Of a stretch of 64,000 nt of DNA, positions 1 to 10,280 are shown piece after piece (the stretch's first letter is position 1; the number at the start of each line of letters is the position of its first letter). A program made the position numbers and the translations under genes. This DNA is from Agrostemma githago (taxonomy: Eukaryota; Streptophyta; Magnoliopsida; Caryophyllales; Caryophyllaceae): contig OY288241.1 of the NCBI GenBank assembly GCA_958450325.1, forward strand, positions 45,831,978 through 45,895,977, given 5' to 3'. Under the pieces are notes generated by a model. It was given only the letters and a program-made list of their open reading frames with translations. It was not told the origin of the DNA and did not search any database.

Positions 1-625
1 AGAAAGTTTGGTAGAATGCCAATGCAAGTTTCTTCCAAGTGTCGATGCCCATGGTTGCCCTATCGAGACCATTAATCCATTGCTTCGCTTTTCCAATTAA
101 TAAGAATGGAAACAAAACCCATCGGATTTGATCTTGTGTAACCCCGGGTTGAGATATAGCGTCACAATAATCGGAGAAGGTCTCCATATGTTGGTGCGGG
201 TCTTCGGTGGGCAAACCACTAAATTGATTCCTTTCCATAAGTTGAATGAAGTGGGTCTTGGCCGTAAAATTTCCGGCATAAGCGGCCGGTAGAGCATTGG
301 GTCCCGGCAAGACATCTTCCGTAAATGTAGAGTGGGAGGAAAATTTCGGCATTATTGGATGTAAGGGAGAAGATGGTGTAGACGGAGTTGATGTAGATGT
401 AGAAGGGGAGCTAGGACTAGAATCTCCAAAGGGATTGGTGAAATTCCCTTCGGCCGTCTCTCGATATGCTTCCTCACTATCGCTTCCTTGAGCTTGTTCT
501 TGATGGGTATTGCTTGCGCTTGGTTGAGAGATCCTAACCCGGTTAATCGTTCGTTGGCGAAAAGCTCGAAAAAGCCTCTCCGGCTCTAGATTAAAGAGAA
601 AGGATTCGCCTCCCCGCCTAGGCAT
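1..625 (-). pseudogene. Athila-type gag, N-terminal part, running off the left edge
   Basis: The start of a Ty3/gypsy Athila-lineage Gag, read right to left from ATG at 625. It opens with MPRRGGE and an FLFNPEPERLF segment, as does the plus-strand gag at 14564. A Ser/Thr/Pro-rich linker follows, then the Gag core with the QFSGLPTEDPHQHMETFSDYCD block and an FPF-KAKQWI block. Gag would form the virus-like particle that packages element RNA. The gene is cut by the window edge, so pro and pol cannot be judged. The leader, PBS and LTR on its right (626-2425) give the order LTR-PBS-leader-gag on the minus strand. A second frame (97-315) is also open here and in the copy at 14564; I take it to be incidental. 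Close similarity to the copy at 14564 marks the same family. Confidence 0.85.
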
Positions 626-833
626 ACACTACACACTAGAACAAACGTGAGAACACCTAGTGCTTTATGGGCACTAGGTAACGACAACCAAACAAGCACA
701 ACTAGAGACAAAGAGAAAAGAAGGCTAAGAAATCAAGAAAAAAACTAGAGAATATTCACAAGAGATGATAGAAGGGCACAAAGGAGGGTAACTAAGTCTA
801 GAAATAAGCAAACAAAGTCTAAACAATGCACCG

Positions 834-851
834 TCCTCGGCAACGGCGCCA
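834..851 (-). other. Primer-binding site, tRNA-Asp type
   Basis: On the minus strand this reads TGGCGCCGTTGCCGAGGA. It is complementary, with one mismatch, to the 3' end (including CCA) of plant tRNA-Asp. It lies 3 nt from the LTR end, as expected for the start of minus-strand DNA synthesis. tRNA-Asp is the usual primer of the Athila lineage. Confidence 0.9.
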
Positions 852-854
852 AAT

Positions 855-2425
855 TGATGGTGGAATTTGTCGTGAATCCCGCCACCAATTATTCAACCAA
901 CTAGCACCTAACGGTAGTTAGGGTAAGTCGGGTCGTGTCCACGGAGACGGTATTGCAAGGTTTAGACTAAATCGGCCTAAAACAAGACTATGCTACCAAA
1001 CAAACACAAAGAGCTACTAATTGATGAATTATGATGAGAGGAGAAGAAAGTAGACTAATGATGAGCTATGATGAACTAGACTATCAAATGATAAGTAAAC
1101 ACAAGCCAACTAGCAAACTAAGAGAAATGCTAAACAATGCTAATAATCCAACTAACTAGCAACCTAGAGAAATGATGACTAGCCAACAAGATGAATCAAA
1201 TATGGAAAAGAGGTGGGTTAGGTCGGGTTCATAAGTGTAGTAGGGTGACTTGGGTGGTCAAGGGTGTCCACATACTAGGCAAACAATGAGTAGAGGAAGA
1301 CTAGCATGAGAAGCATGGCCACTACAACCCAAACAAGCATTTCAACAAACACATGGTGTGCCAAGAATGTGACTAACAATAAGGATTTACCCTTCACCCC
1401 TAATCAAACCCTAATCACCCATAATCTACCCTTAATCCCCCTACTAACCCACAAGTAATATACTCACTCATAATCAAAGAAGAACTAACAATAATAACAA
1501 GAGAAAACCACAACACAACCCTAACATTCATCATCAAGAATGATAACAATCAATAACAATAAACACTAAGTAAAGATTCAAACTTGATTCAATAACAATA
1601 AACAAGAGAAAAGAAAGTTATACCAACAATAGGATGATGAAAAGATGATATCTTGCATAAAAGAGAAACCCAAATAATCCCAAGGTTGTCAATCTTGGAG
1701 AAGTCTTCAAGTATCTTCTTAATACAAGAACTAATTTACTAAGATTAACTAAGATTAACTAAGGATTAAAGAGAGATTCAAACTAATGTGAGGAACTAAA
1801 TCTAGGGTTTATAACTTGTAGAGAGGCTTAAGAGAGGCTAAACTAATGTAGCATGCATAAACAATACAAGAGGTAAGTATTTATAGGGTTACAAATGGAA
1901 GGGAATTAGGAAGAAACAAAGCGCGGCTGCCAGGTGCCCTTCCCGGCCGGGAGGAGGTGGTCCCGGTTGGGAAGGTGTCGTTCCCGGCCGGGAGGAGCTG
2001 GTCCCGGTCGGGATGGATCCAATACAGGAGCATCCTCTTTTGTGCACCTCATCCCGGACGGGTTGAGGTCATACCCGTCGGGGATGAGTCTTGTAGGCCT
2101 CCAATATGATCTTTAAGGTTCCTCCTTGCTTCACATGGACTTCTCATCGATTCTCGGGACTCGGGATCGGGTCTCGGAGGCTCGGGATTGGGTCCCAGGG
2201 TCTCGGGGTCAATCCCAAAGCATCGAGTCATCGTTCCTTTATCTCGTTGACTCCAAAATGTGTATGTATCAAGTCGGAATCGCTCCCACTCTTCCAAATC
2301 GGTCTCGGGAACCTGAAACGAACTAAAGGAAGCATAAGAAGCCCATAAATCACTCCCAAGGAGCGATTCCACAAGGAAATGGGACCAAAATACTATAAAA
2401 TAGGCACTACAAACTACACTAATCA
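855..2425 (-). repeat. Athila-type LTR (5' LTR of element 1)
   Basis: A 1.57-kb LTR. Read on the minus strand it starts TGATTAGTGTAG and ends CCATCA, followed by ATT and the PBS. A TATA box (TATAAATA) lies at 1878-1885. Upstream of it, at about 1936-2085, is a cluster of dyads of the form TCCCG-NN-CGGGA. The right boundary falls inside another gag gene (2426-2629), so this element jumped into a relative. The 5 bp after the right end, AGTAC, would be the target duplication; the other copy is off the window. Confidence 0.9.
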
Positions 2426-2629
2426 AGTACCAAAAGGATTAATGAAATTCCCTCCGGCCGTCTCTCGAGGTGTTTCGTCTAAGTCGCATCCTTGAGCTTG
2501 TTCTTGATTAGTATTGCTAGCACTTGGTTGAGAGATTCTAACCCGGTCAATCGTCTGTTGGTGAAAGGCTCTAAAGAGTCTTTCCGGATCTGGATTGAAG
2601 AGAAAGAAATCACCTCCTCTCCTAGGCAT
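2426..2629 (-). pseudogene. Athila gag start, interrupted by element 1
   Basis: The first 68 codons of a second minus-strand Athila Gag. It starts at ATG 2629 with MPRRGGD, then FLFNPDPERLFRAF and RVRISQPSASN. The reading breaks exactly where the LTR of element 1 begins (2425). The rest of this gene must lie left of the window, beyond element 1. Protein and leader match the copies at 10281 and 14564. Function as for Athila Gag: particle assembly. The insertion makes the copy non-functional. Confidence 0.85.
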
Positions 2630-2835
2630 ACACTACACACTCAAACAAACGTGAGAACACCTAGTGCTTTATGGGCACTAGGCAAAGACAGTAAACGAAC
2701 ACAATGGAAGACAAGAGAAAAAAGAAAGCTATGAAAATGAGAAAAACCTACAAAATATGCACAAGAGATAGAAGAAGAGAAAAAGAAGGGTAACTAAATC
2801 TAGCTAATAAGCAAACTAAGTCTAAACATGCACCG

Positions 2836-2853
2836 TCCCCGGCAACGGCGCCA
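2836..2853 (-). other. Primer-binding site, tRNA-Asp type
   Basis: The minus-strand sequence TGGCGCCGTTGCCGGGGA is a perfect 18-nt complement of the 3' end of plant tRNA-Asp with CCA. It is 3 nt from the LTR boundary at 2857. The segment 2630-2835 between it and gag is an untranslated leader with no other feature. Confidence 0.92.
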
Positions 2854-2856
2854 AAT

Positions 2857-4482
2857 TGAGGATAGGATTTTGCCGTGGGTCCTACCGCTCAATATATAAC
2901 CAACTAGACCTAACTAGTAGCTAGGGTAAGTCGGGTCGATATCCACGGGGACGGTTATGAGGGTCTAGACTATGGTCTACTCACAAACAAGGCTAGGTCA
3001 CACAAACCAACACAAAGAACACAATAATTGACAAACTATGATGGTTGAGAGGTATGGAAAAGGACTAACAATGAACTACGTAGAACAAGGATTAATAAGA
3101 ACACTAGAGCTAAATTGAAACAATAAACTAGAAGAATGATTACTAACAAGATGAAGAAATCAAATATGGGAAGGAGTAGGGTTAGGTCGGGTTCTTAAGT
3201 GTAGTAGGATGGTTGGGTAATCAAGGGTATAGGTGCCACTTAGTTACTAAGGTCGGTTTGCGCTCTCGCGCCAAAGCAAAAGTCCGCACTCTCGTGTCTA
3301 AGACTAAACCCGAACATTCATGCTAGATACTACTCAAAACACAAACATTCAACCACAAATCGAATACACAATGAGAATATGAGAACAAGTATGAGAAGCA
3401 TTGGCCACTACTACCCACACAAGCAATGCAACAAACACATAGTGTGCCCAATAAGTGACTGGCAACAAAGGAATCACCTTTACCCACAATCAAACCCTAA
3501 TCACCCATAATCCACACTTAATCCCCCTACTAACCCCACAAGGAATCTACTCACTCATTATCAAATTAACAATAACAATGATAAGAGAAATCAACATAAA
3601 CAACCAAACATTCATTATGAACAAACAAGAACAATAAACAATATGTAAAGATTAAAACTTGAGAGATTAACAAAGATTAAGAGAAAATAAATTATACCCA
3701 CTAACAAGAAGATAAAAGGATGAGAACATGCATTAATAAGAAAACCAAAATAATCTCCAAGGTGGTCAATCTTGGATGAGTCTTCAAGAATCTTCTTAAT
3801 ACAAGACTAGTTAACTAGATTAATCTAAGATTAACAAGAGTTTAAAGAGAGATTAAGCTAATGATAAAAGGCACTCTATCTAGGGTTTCGTCTAATGTAG
3901 GGAGGTCTAAGATAATGTAAGGTAATGTAAGGTGCTTAAACAATACAAGGGAGGAGTATTTATAAGGTTACAAAAGTGAAGGAGAGGAAAGGAAAGTCAC
4001 GCGGCTACAGCACAGCCGTCCCGGCCGGGACGTGACGGTCCCGCACGGGACGAAATGCTTATCGGCCGAGACGGCCCAAAACAGGGGCTGCTTGATTCGC
4101 GCACCCCTTCCCGATCGGGAAGGCCACTATCCCGCCCGGGAAGGGTCTTGTAAGCCTCCAATATGATCTTTATGGTCCCTCATTGCTTCTCATGGGCTTC
4201 TCATCGATTCTCGGGGCTCGGGATTCAGTCTAAGTGGCTCGAGAATGGGTCCCAAGGTCTCGGAATCAAATCTAAGGCACCGAGTGATCGTTCCTTCTCT
4301 TTGTTGGCTCCAAAAGTGTAGGAAACGAGTCGGAATCATTCCGATTCTCCATGAATGGTCTTGGGAACCTAAAACGAACTAGAAGAAGCATAAGTAGCCC
4401 AGAAACCGCTCCCAAGGAGCAATTCCACAAGAGAAAACGGGACCAAACACAACAAAATAGGCACTACAAACTACACTTATCA
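2857..4482 (-). repeat. Athila-type LTR (5' LTR of element 0)
   Basis: A 1.63-kb LTR reading TGATAAGTGTAG...CCTATCCTCA on the minus strand, next to its PBS. The TATA box is at 3957-3964. Perfect palindromes lie upstream of it at about 4017-4142 (GTCCCGGCCGGGAC and CTTCCCGATCGGGAAG among them). It diverges clearly from the LTR at 855-2425 and looks older. It is inserted in Tat leader sequence: the right flank starts ATTCG and continues as in the uninterrupted copy at 55625. Confidence 0.88.
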
Positions 4483-5855
4483 ATTCGGCGAAACGCCTAA
4501 CGAGTTTGTGTCTTTGTAACGAGACGATTTGATACAAACCTCGGTGGTGAGGCTTAAAGAGGACTTCCCGAAGTAAGATGACCCAAAATGTAAGACCTCG
4601 AGTAGAGGCGATCCTAGTAACTAACAACGACACTTAAACACGCGGTTGCACAACGTAAGAGGTTGATCGCGATCCCGGCTCAGGATCAAAGAATTTTGAT
4701 GTATGCTTCTTCCGAAAACGGCCAATTTTGCGAAAATTTTGAAAAGGATGATTTTTAAAAATAGTGCAACGATGGCGTGGCGACATCGCTTGTGGCGTGA
4801 AAGTGTGTTGCTATGTGTGTGTATGCCGGGAATCCGGCAATGACAAAACGCAAATATTTTTTTTTATTGAAAGGAATGAGGCTCTTTAGGGGAACCGGTT
4901 TTGAAAACGATTATGTGATGCTTTTATCGAAAAGTCTATTAATTAGCTAGTTTGATACTTGTGGTGTACGTGATGGTCGCGGTAGAGCGTGAAGACTAAT
5001 GACGGTATTTTAAAGGTGTGACCAAATCCTTATTAAGGGATTTAGGTAGTGAATAGTGTTTTAAAAAGCTTTTGTTGTTTTTTTTAGAAAAAAACTTTTA
5101 AAACTAGTGACCCACGTTCGTCGGTTGCGTTAACTAGCATTCAACGGTGGGAGGATGTATTGTCAAAACGTCTTGAAAGTGTGACCGTTTTTCGAGTTCC
5201 TCGACTTCATTGACTGAAGTTTTGGTTGTGTTAACGGTATGTGTGTAAAAACATTTTTTTTGAAAATAAAAATGTAACCGTTTAGTATACCTCGATCCCA
5301 TTGATCTGGAGCCTCGGTGGTATTAACGATATTCGTTGTTGACGGGTTTTACTTTGGCCAAGGTGATGGCACCAAAAAAATCATTTTTTTTTAAAGTGGT
5401 TAGTGTAAAATTTGCCATGATAACGACATCTAAAAATGTTTTCCCTTTTTAGAAATCATGATTTGACCACAGTATTGGCGTAAAAAAGGTCGTTTTGAAA
5501 AGAGGAGGTATATTTTTTTCGAAAAACGGGATTAGTTGCGGTTGAATATGTTGGCGTGGTTGAATCCAGATTTTTAGTGTTTTATTTGGGTTGTTGGCAA
5601 ATACGCTACACATAACTAGGAATGCGTACACTCATGCAGGATGCAGACACGAGTATATTAGGGTAGGCTACCGCCCACGAATAGTCCTTACTTAGGCATT
5701 GACAAATCTTCAAGGGAGACGAGTGCCATAACGTCCGTTCGGAACTATCCGCTTATTAATCCCGCGAGTTACGCGTTAGGCGGCCGGATCGTCAATCGAG
5801 GATCTCTCCGCGTGTCCTTAAAGATCTTACCGCGAATAGGTCGATTGGTCCTGAT
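4483..5855 (-). mobile_element. Remnant of a Tat-type 5' leader (between gag and PBS)
   Basis: This stretch is collinear with 55621-56960, which lies between a Tat gag and its PBS on the minus strand, so it is a leader remnant in the same orientation. It has poly-T/poly-A runs and no convincing ORF; a 60-codon minus-strand frame at 5449-5631 is not supported. At about 5855 it switches abruptly to Tat LTR sequence in the opposite orientation, so it is a rearrangement product. Confidence 0.6.
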
Positions 5856-7550
5856 ATTAGAGTCAATTCCGACACCGGAACCTCAAATCGGTCCTGAAAT
5901 ACGCAAAGTCAAACCAGAGTCAATGCGTCGGGCCAAGTAAACCTCTAGACTCGCACCCGAAGCCCACCCGGCGCTCGACGCGGTGTGGTTACGGAGAAGC
6001 TTAATCCCCAAGATAATGGAAGATACGCATATTCTCCATTTTGGAAAGTTTCGAAATTGGATCTTCAAAAAGTCAAACGCCCCAAACCAAGTTTCCCTAT
6101 ACTGAACTATTTCCACTAGGCGTCTGAGTTCTGAGTCGCTGGACACCAGGCGTCTGAATAGGCAATTTGAATTGCGCGAACAACTATAAATACCCCCATC
6201 ATTTCGCTCATTCAACACACAATCCATCCTTTTCTTCTCCCTCTTACTATTTACGAGTTTCTTCAAGCTTGGGCCCGCACTCCGGCACCCAAGCCAACGA
6301 TCCACTCGATCGTAATCCCGATAAGCGAATCGACGCTACTCCTCACCTTTGAGCACTCCACTCGTTCTTGAGGTGCTTGTGTTCGACTAGCTACCTCGAG
6401 TCTAGTAGCAGAAGCTCTGGCGTATTAACCGCAGAACCAGCCGTGGTAACGGAACTCTACCGAAATCACCACAAGGCAAGCTAGGAGGATCCACCCTCGA
6501 AGTCGAATCGTCACTAGGTTGTCATCTAAACAAAACTTTACATTTATGTACCTTTTATTATGTACTACGATAATGTCAAATGTCCTAACTTCAACCATAA
6601 ACACTAAAATATCCTAAATAGAACCGAGTAGTTCCGAGATCTGTTCTCAACTATCTATGCATTGTGTCCCATTTAGAATATACTCCGAGGGTGCAACTCC
6701 TCACTACGTGATTACTTACATTCGCATTTACAGCTTTCGTATGATTTATTGCTTTTATGACCCTATAATCGCTTGCTAAATCACCTAACACGAAATTCAA
6801 AACATAAACAAGCTAAAACTGAATAAAGTGATGGTCGAGTTCTGTATTAGTCCCGGTGCTCACCTTATTTGATTCTATGCATCTCTATTAATACCGAACA
6901 GACCCATCTTAAGCAGAATACCAGGTAAGGTATACCACGAGAACGACTAATATCCGTATTATCACGTTAAAACAGATTTGCTAATACGTATAATATTAGT
7001 ACCCTCTACTCTCCTACGTGCATCTTTTCAAGGCCTGCTTGTCACGTGAAATCGCATGCAAAGAATGTAAACACAACTACTTGGATGACAATAAGCTTAT
7101 TTGCCCTTAAACAACCGACATAACATAGACATGGGGTTAAAACAATGGATGTTACAGTGCTTCCGCCACAACAAAGAAATAAGGTTATCAACCCACCGAT
7201 TGATTAATAGAGGACGCTATGTGCGGGCGGGATTGGGTGTCGATGTCTAGCGGACATTGGCTTCCCAATACGTACCCTCACTCCTTACTCCGAATCGACG
7301 GTTTTCGGATGTCCGAAACCATTGGCAATGAGAGTCATTCCAGGCATGAAGTGCTTAAGGGTACAAGTCTCTATCTTTAGGTCCCATGCCACTCAACTAT
7401 GAGCCGGCTAAGGATCAAAGTTGACTTGATTGGTTTCCAAGTCCCCATAATTGACTCGATGGCGACTCCACAAATCGGCAACAAATTCGGTTCTCTAAAA
7501 AGGTCGCCTTTTCAAACATATCGGCCTTAAAACATTTACAACCATGACTC
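5856..7550 (+). repeat. Tat-lineage LTR fragment
   Basis: Homologous in order to the plus-strand LTR at 51466-53533 and, inverted, to 57100-60058. It includes the promoter region with TATAAATA at 6185-6192, the segment CGTCACTAGGTTGTCATC, and the block ending AATTGACTCGATGGCGAC. Its first part (start TGTAGACACC) is missing because it begins at an inverted junction near 5855. Its end is lost where it fuses to Athila LTR sequence near 7550. No coding content: minus-strand frames within it are not conserved. Confidence 0.7.
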
Positions 7551-8452
7551 GATTCCGACACATTTGGAGCCAACGAATAAAAGCGACGATCACTCGGTGG
7601 CTTAGACTCAATCCCGAGCGCCAAGAATCGATGAGAAGCTTATAAAGAGCAAATGGGGACTTTTATGATCAAAATGGAGGCCTATAATCAAAAAGAAAAT
7701 ACAAAAGAAAAAAAATGGCATAGAAAATCAAAAGCCAAATGCGAAAGAATGAAAATGCCAAAGAAAATCACCTCACAAAAAGAATTCTCCCCCTCCCAAA
7801 ATAAGCCTTTTTCCGATCGTTACCGTGAAGAGCCTACCAAAGGACCGAGTCCCTAGGAAAGAGGATAGCGGTAATGGTCGGTCTTCCCTCATTTCGCAAC
7901 CTTTATCCACCTTTTTCCTTGGACTAGTTGGGCGATTTTGGACATGGGACGACCCTCTTGGCTTATCGCTGAAGGGGGCGGGGCTTCACTTACCCACAGT
8001 GTCGACTAACTCCGTGGTTTTTCCTTTTTCCATCCCACCTATCGTCCCGTGGTAGGTTCTTAGAAGGTTAGTAGGAACCTAGGTAAGTTACCAACGTTTT
8101 CGTTTCTTTGTCGTCATACTATTAGGGTTTTGTCCATTTCGGTTTGTATTGCTAGCTTGGGAACGTTATTACTTGCCTTGAGTCCTTAACCGATGTACCA
8201 TTCACCGCTTTGTTGAGGGAGCGGTATTTGTTTTGTCTTGGAGGCAACCGTTTGGTGTTTGTTTGTTTATGTGTTTGTTTGTTTACGTGTTTTTGTGTCT
8301 GGTTGCATCCACAGTTTTGTCGCAAGACCTTACTTGCCTTGCGGAGTGCACTTTTCCTCTAAGTGTACTCACGTGAGTTGAAAGGGCGTAGGGTGCGCTA
8401 ATACCCGCTCGATTAGTTGTCTAGTTTCTTTTAGTTTTTAATTAGTGGGTGT
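7551..8452 (+). mobile_element. Scrap of Athila LTR joined to an Athila 3' internal region
   Basis: Positions 7551-7680 repeat the LTR segment at about 8646-8770. From about 7681 on the sequence matches the 3' non-coding part of the inner Athila element (compare 19860-20720): a purine-rich AAAAGAAAA-type run, then the GAAGAGCCTACCAAAGGACC block. Both junctions are abrupt, so this looks like illegitimate recombination among retroelement copies. Short frames at 7653-8055 are low-complexity and not supported. Confidence 0.65.
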
Positions 8453-8489
8453 TTACTCGAGAGCGAGTAAGGGTTAAGTGTAGGGGAGT
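8453..8489 (+). promoter_or_regulatory. Hairpin plus polypurine tract before the LTR
   Basis: TTACTCG (8453-8459), a 4-nt loop AGAG, then CGAGTAA (8464-8470) form a perfect 7-bp hairpin. The purine-rich stretch GGTTAAGTGTAGGGGAGT follows, directly before the LTR start TG at 8490. The tract would prime plus-strand DNA synthesis. The same layout occurs at 20721-20758. Confidence 0.7.
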
Positions 8490-10053
8490 TGATAAGTGTA
8501 GTTTGTAGTGCCTATTTGTTGTGTTTGGTCCTTGTTTCTCTTGTGGAATCGCTCTTTGGAGCGATTTCTAGGCTACTTACGCTTCTTCTAGTTTGTTTTA
8601 GGCTTCTAAGACTAATATTGGAGAAAAGGAACGATTCCGACTCGTTTCCGACACATTTGGAGCCAACAAAGAGAAGCGACGATCACTCGGTGGCTTAGAC
8701 TCGATCCCGAGTGCCGAGAATCGATGAGAAGCCTATGAAGAGCAAATGGGGACCTTTATGATCAAAATGGAGGCCTAAAAGATCCTTCCCGGTCGGGAAG
8801 GATTGCGAGTTAACAGCGGCTTTTGGAGTGTCATCCCGACCGGGACCAAGTTCATCCCGGTCGGGACCACCACCATCTCGACCTGGATGGACCAGCTGTA
8901 GCCCGCGCCTCTTCCTTTCTTTTTCTTCACTCTTGTAACCTTATATATACCCTTCCTTTGTATTGTTTAAGCACCTTAGACTCCTCTACATTATTCTAAA
9001 CCCTAGATAGACTTCCTCCTCTCATTAGCTTAATCTTTCCTTAAACTTTTGTTAATCTTAGATTAATCATAGTAATTAGTCTTGTATTAAGGGGATTCTT
9101 GAATATTCATCCAAGATTGACAACCTTGGGAGATTTATTTGTGTTTTTCTTATTAATGCAAGTTCTTATCTTTTCATCTTCTTGTTAGTAGGTATAATCT
9201 TCTTATTCTCTTTACTCTTAATCCTTGTTTAATCCTTCAAGTTTCAATCTTTTCTTATTGTTCTTGTTCTTGTTAGTTTCATTATGAATGTTTGGATATT
9301 TGTGTTGTTTCCTCTTATCATGGTTAGTATTATCTTCATTATGAGTGAGTAGACTTATTGTGGGGTTAGTAGGGGGATTAAGTGTGGATTATGGGTAATT
9401 AGGGTTTGATTAAGGGTAAAGGTGGATTCTTTGTTACTAGTCCCATGTTAAGAGCTCTATGTGTTTGTTGAGTTGCTTGTTTGAGTTGTAGTGGCCATGC
9501 TTCTCTTACTGGTTTTCATCTTCTCATTGTGTGATTGATTTCTGGTTGAATTCTTGTGTATTGGGTAATATCTTGCATGAGTATTCGGGTCTGGTCTTAG
9601 ACACGAGAGTGTGGACATTGGCTTTGACGCGAGAGCGCGGACCGACCTTAATAACTAGGTGACACCTACACCCCTTGATTACCCAACTATCCTACTACAC
9701 TTATGAAACCAAACTAACCCTACTCCTTTCCATATTTGATTTACCCATCTTATTAGTAATCATTCTTCTAGTTTATTGTTTCAATTTAGCTTTAGTTAAT
9801 TCATTAGTTCATGTTATACCTAGTCTATTGATAGTCATAGTTCCTTTCTCTTGTCATCATTCTAGTTTGTTCTTCCTTATCATTTCTCTTCCTTTTTGTA
9901 TTATTGTTTTCGTAGCTAGCCTTGTTTTTAGGTAGACCATAGTCTAGACACCCTCTACCGTCCCCGTGGACTCGACCCGACTTACCCTAGCTATGTGTTA
10001 GGTTTAGTTGGCATAACTTGATCGGTAGGACCCACGACAAATCTCTCCCATCA
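8490..10053 (+). repeat. Athila-type LTR (shared: 3' LTR of a truncated copy, 5' LTR of the outer element)
   Basis: A 1.56-kb LTR from TGATAAGTGTAG to CCCATCA. It has a PPT on its left and a PBS 3 nt beyond its right end, so it belongs both to a 3' internal remnant and to the following gag. This is the layout expected of tandem elements sharing an LTR, or of recombination in the LTR. TATA (TTATATATAC) is at 8941-8950, with TCCCG-NN-CGGGA dyads just upstream at about 8779-8895. An 86-codon hydrophobic frame at 9675-9935 lies in the R/U5 region and is not supported as a gene. Confidence 0.88.
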
Positions 10054-10056
10054 ATT

Positions 10057-10074
10057 TGGCGCCGTTGCCGGGGA
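10057..10074 (+). other. Primer-binding site, tRNA-Asp type
   Basis: TGGCGCCGTTGCCGGGGA, a perfect 18-nt complement of the plant tRNA-Asp 3' end, 3 nt after the LTR. The untranslated leader follows to the gag ATG at 10281; it contains no other feature I can support. Confidence 0.93.
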
Positions 10075-10280
10075 CGGTACATGTTTAGACTTAGTTTTCT
10101 TGATAACTTGACTTAGTTACCCCTCTTGTGTTCTTCTTCTATCTCTTGTGCATATTTTGTAGGCTTTTTCTTAGTTTCTTTAGCTTTCTTCTCTTTGTCT
10201 TGGGTTGTGTTCGTTTATTGTCTTTGCCTAGTGCCCATAAAGCACTAGGTGTTCTCACGTTTGTTTCTAGTGTGTAGTGC

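Noticed and set aside
834..851. A tRNA-Asp gene fragment
   Set aside because: Only the 18-nt complement of the tRNA 3' end is present, at the fixed 3-nt distance from an LTR, so it is a primer-binding site. The same applies at 2836, 10057 and 14341.
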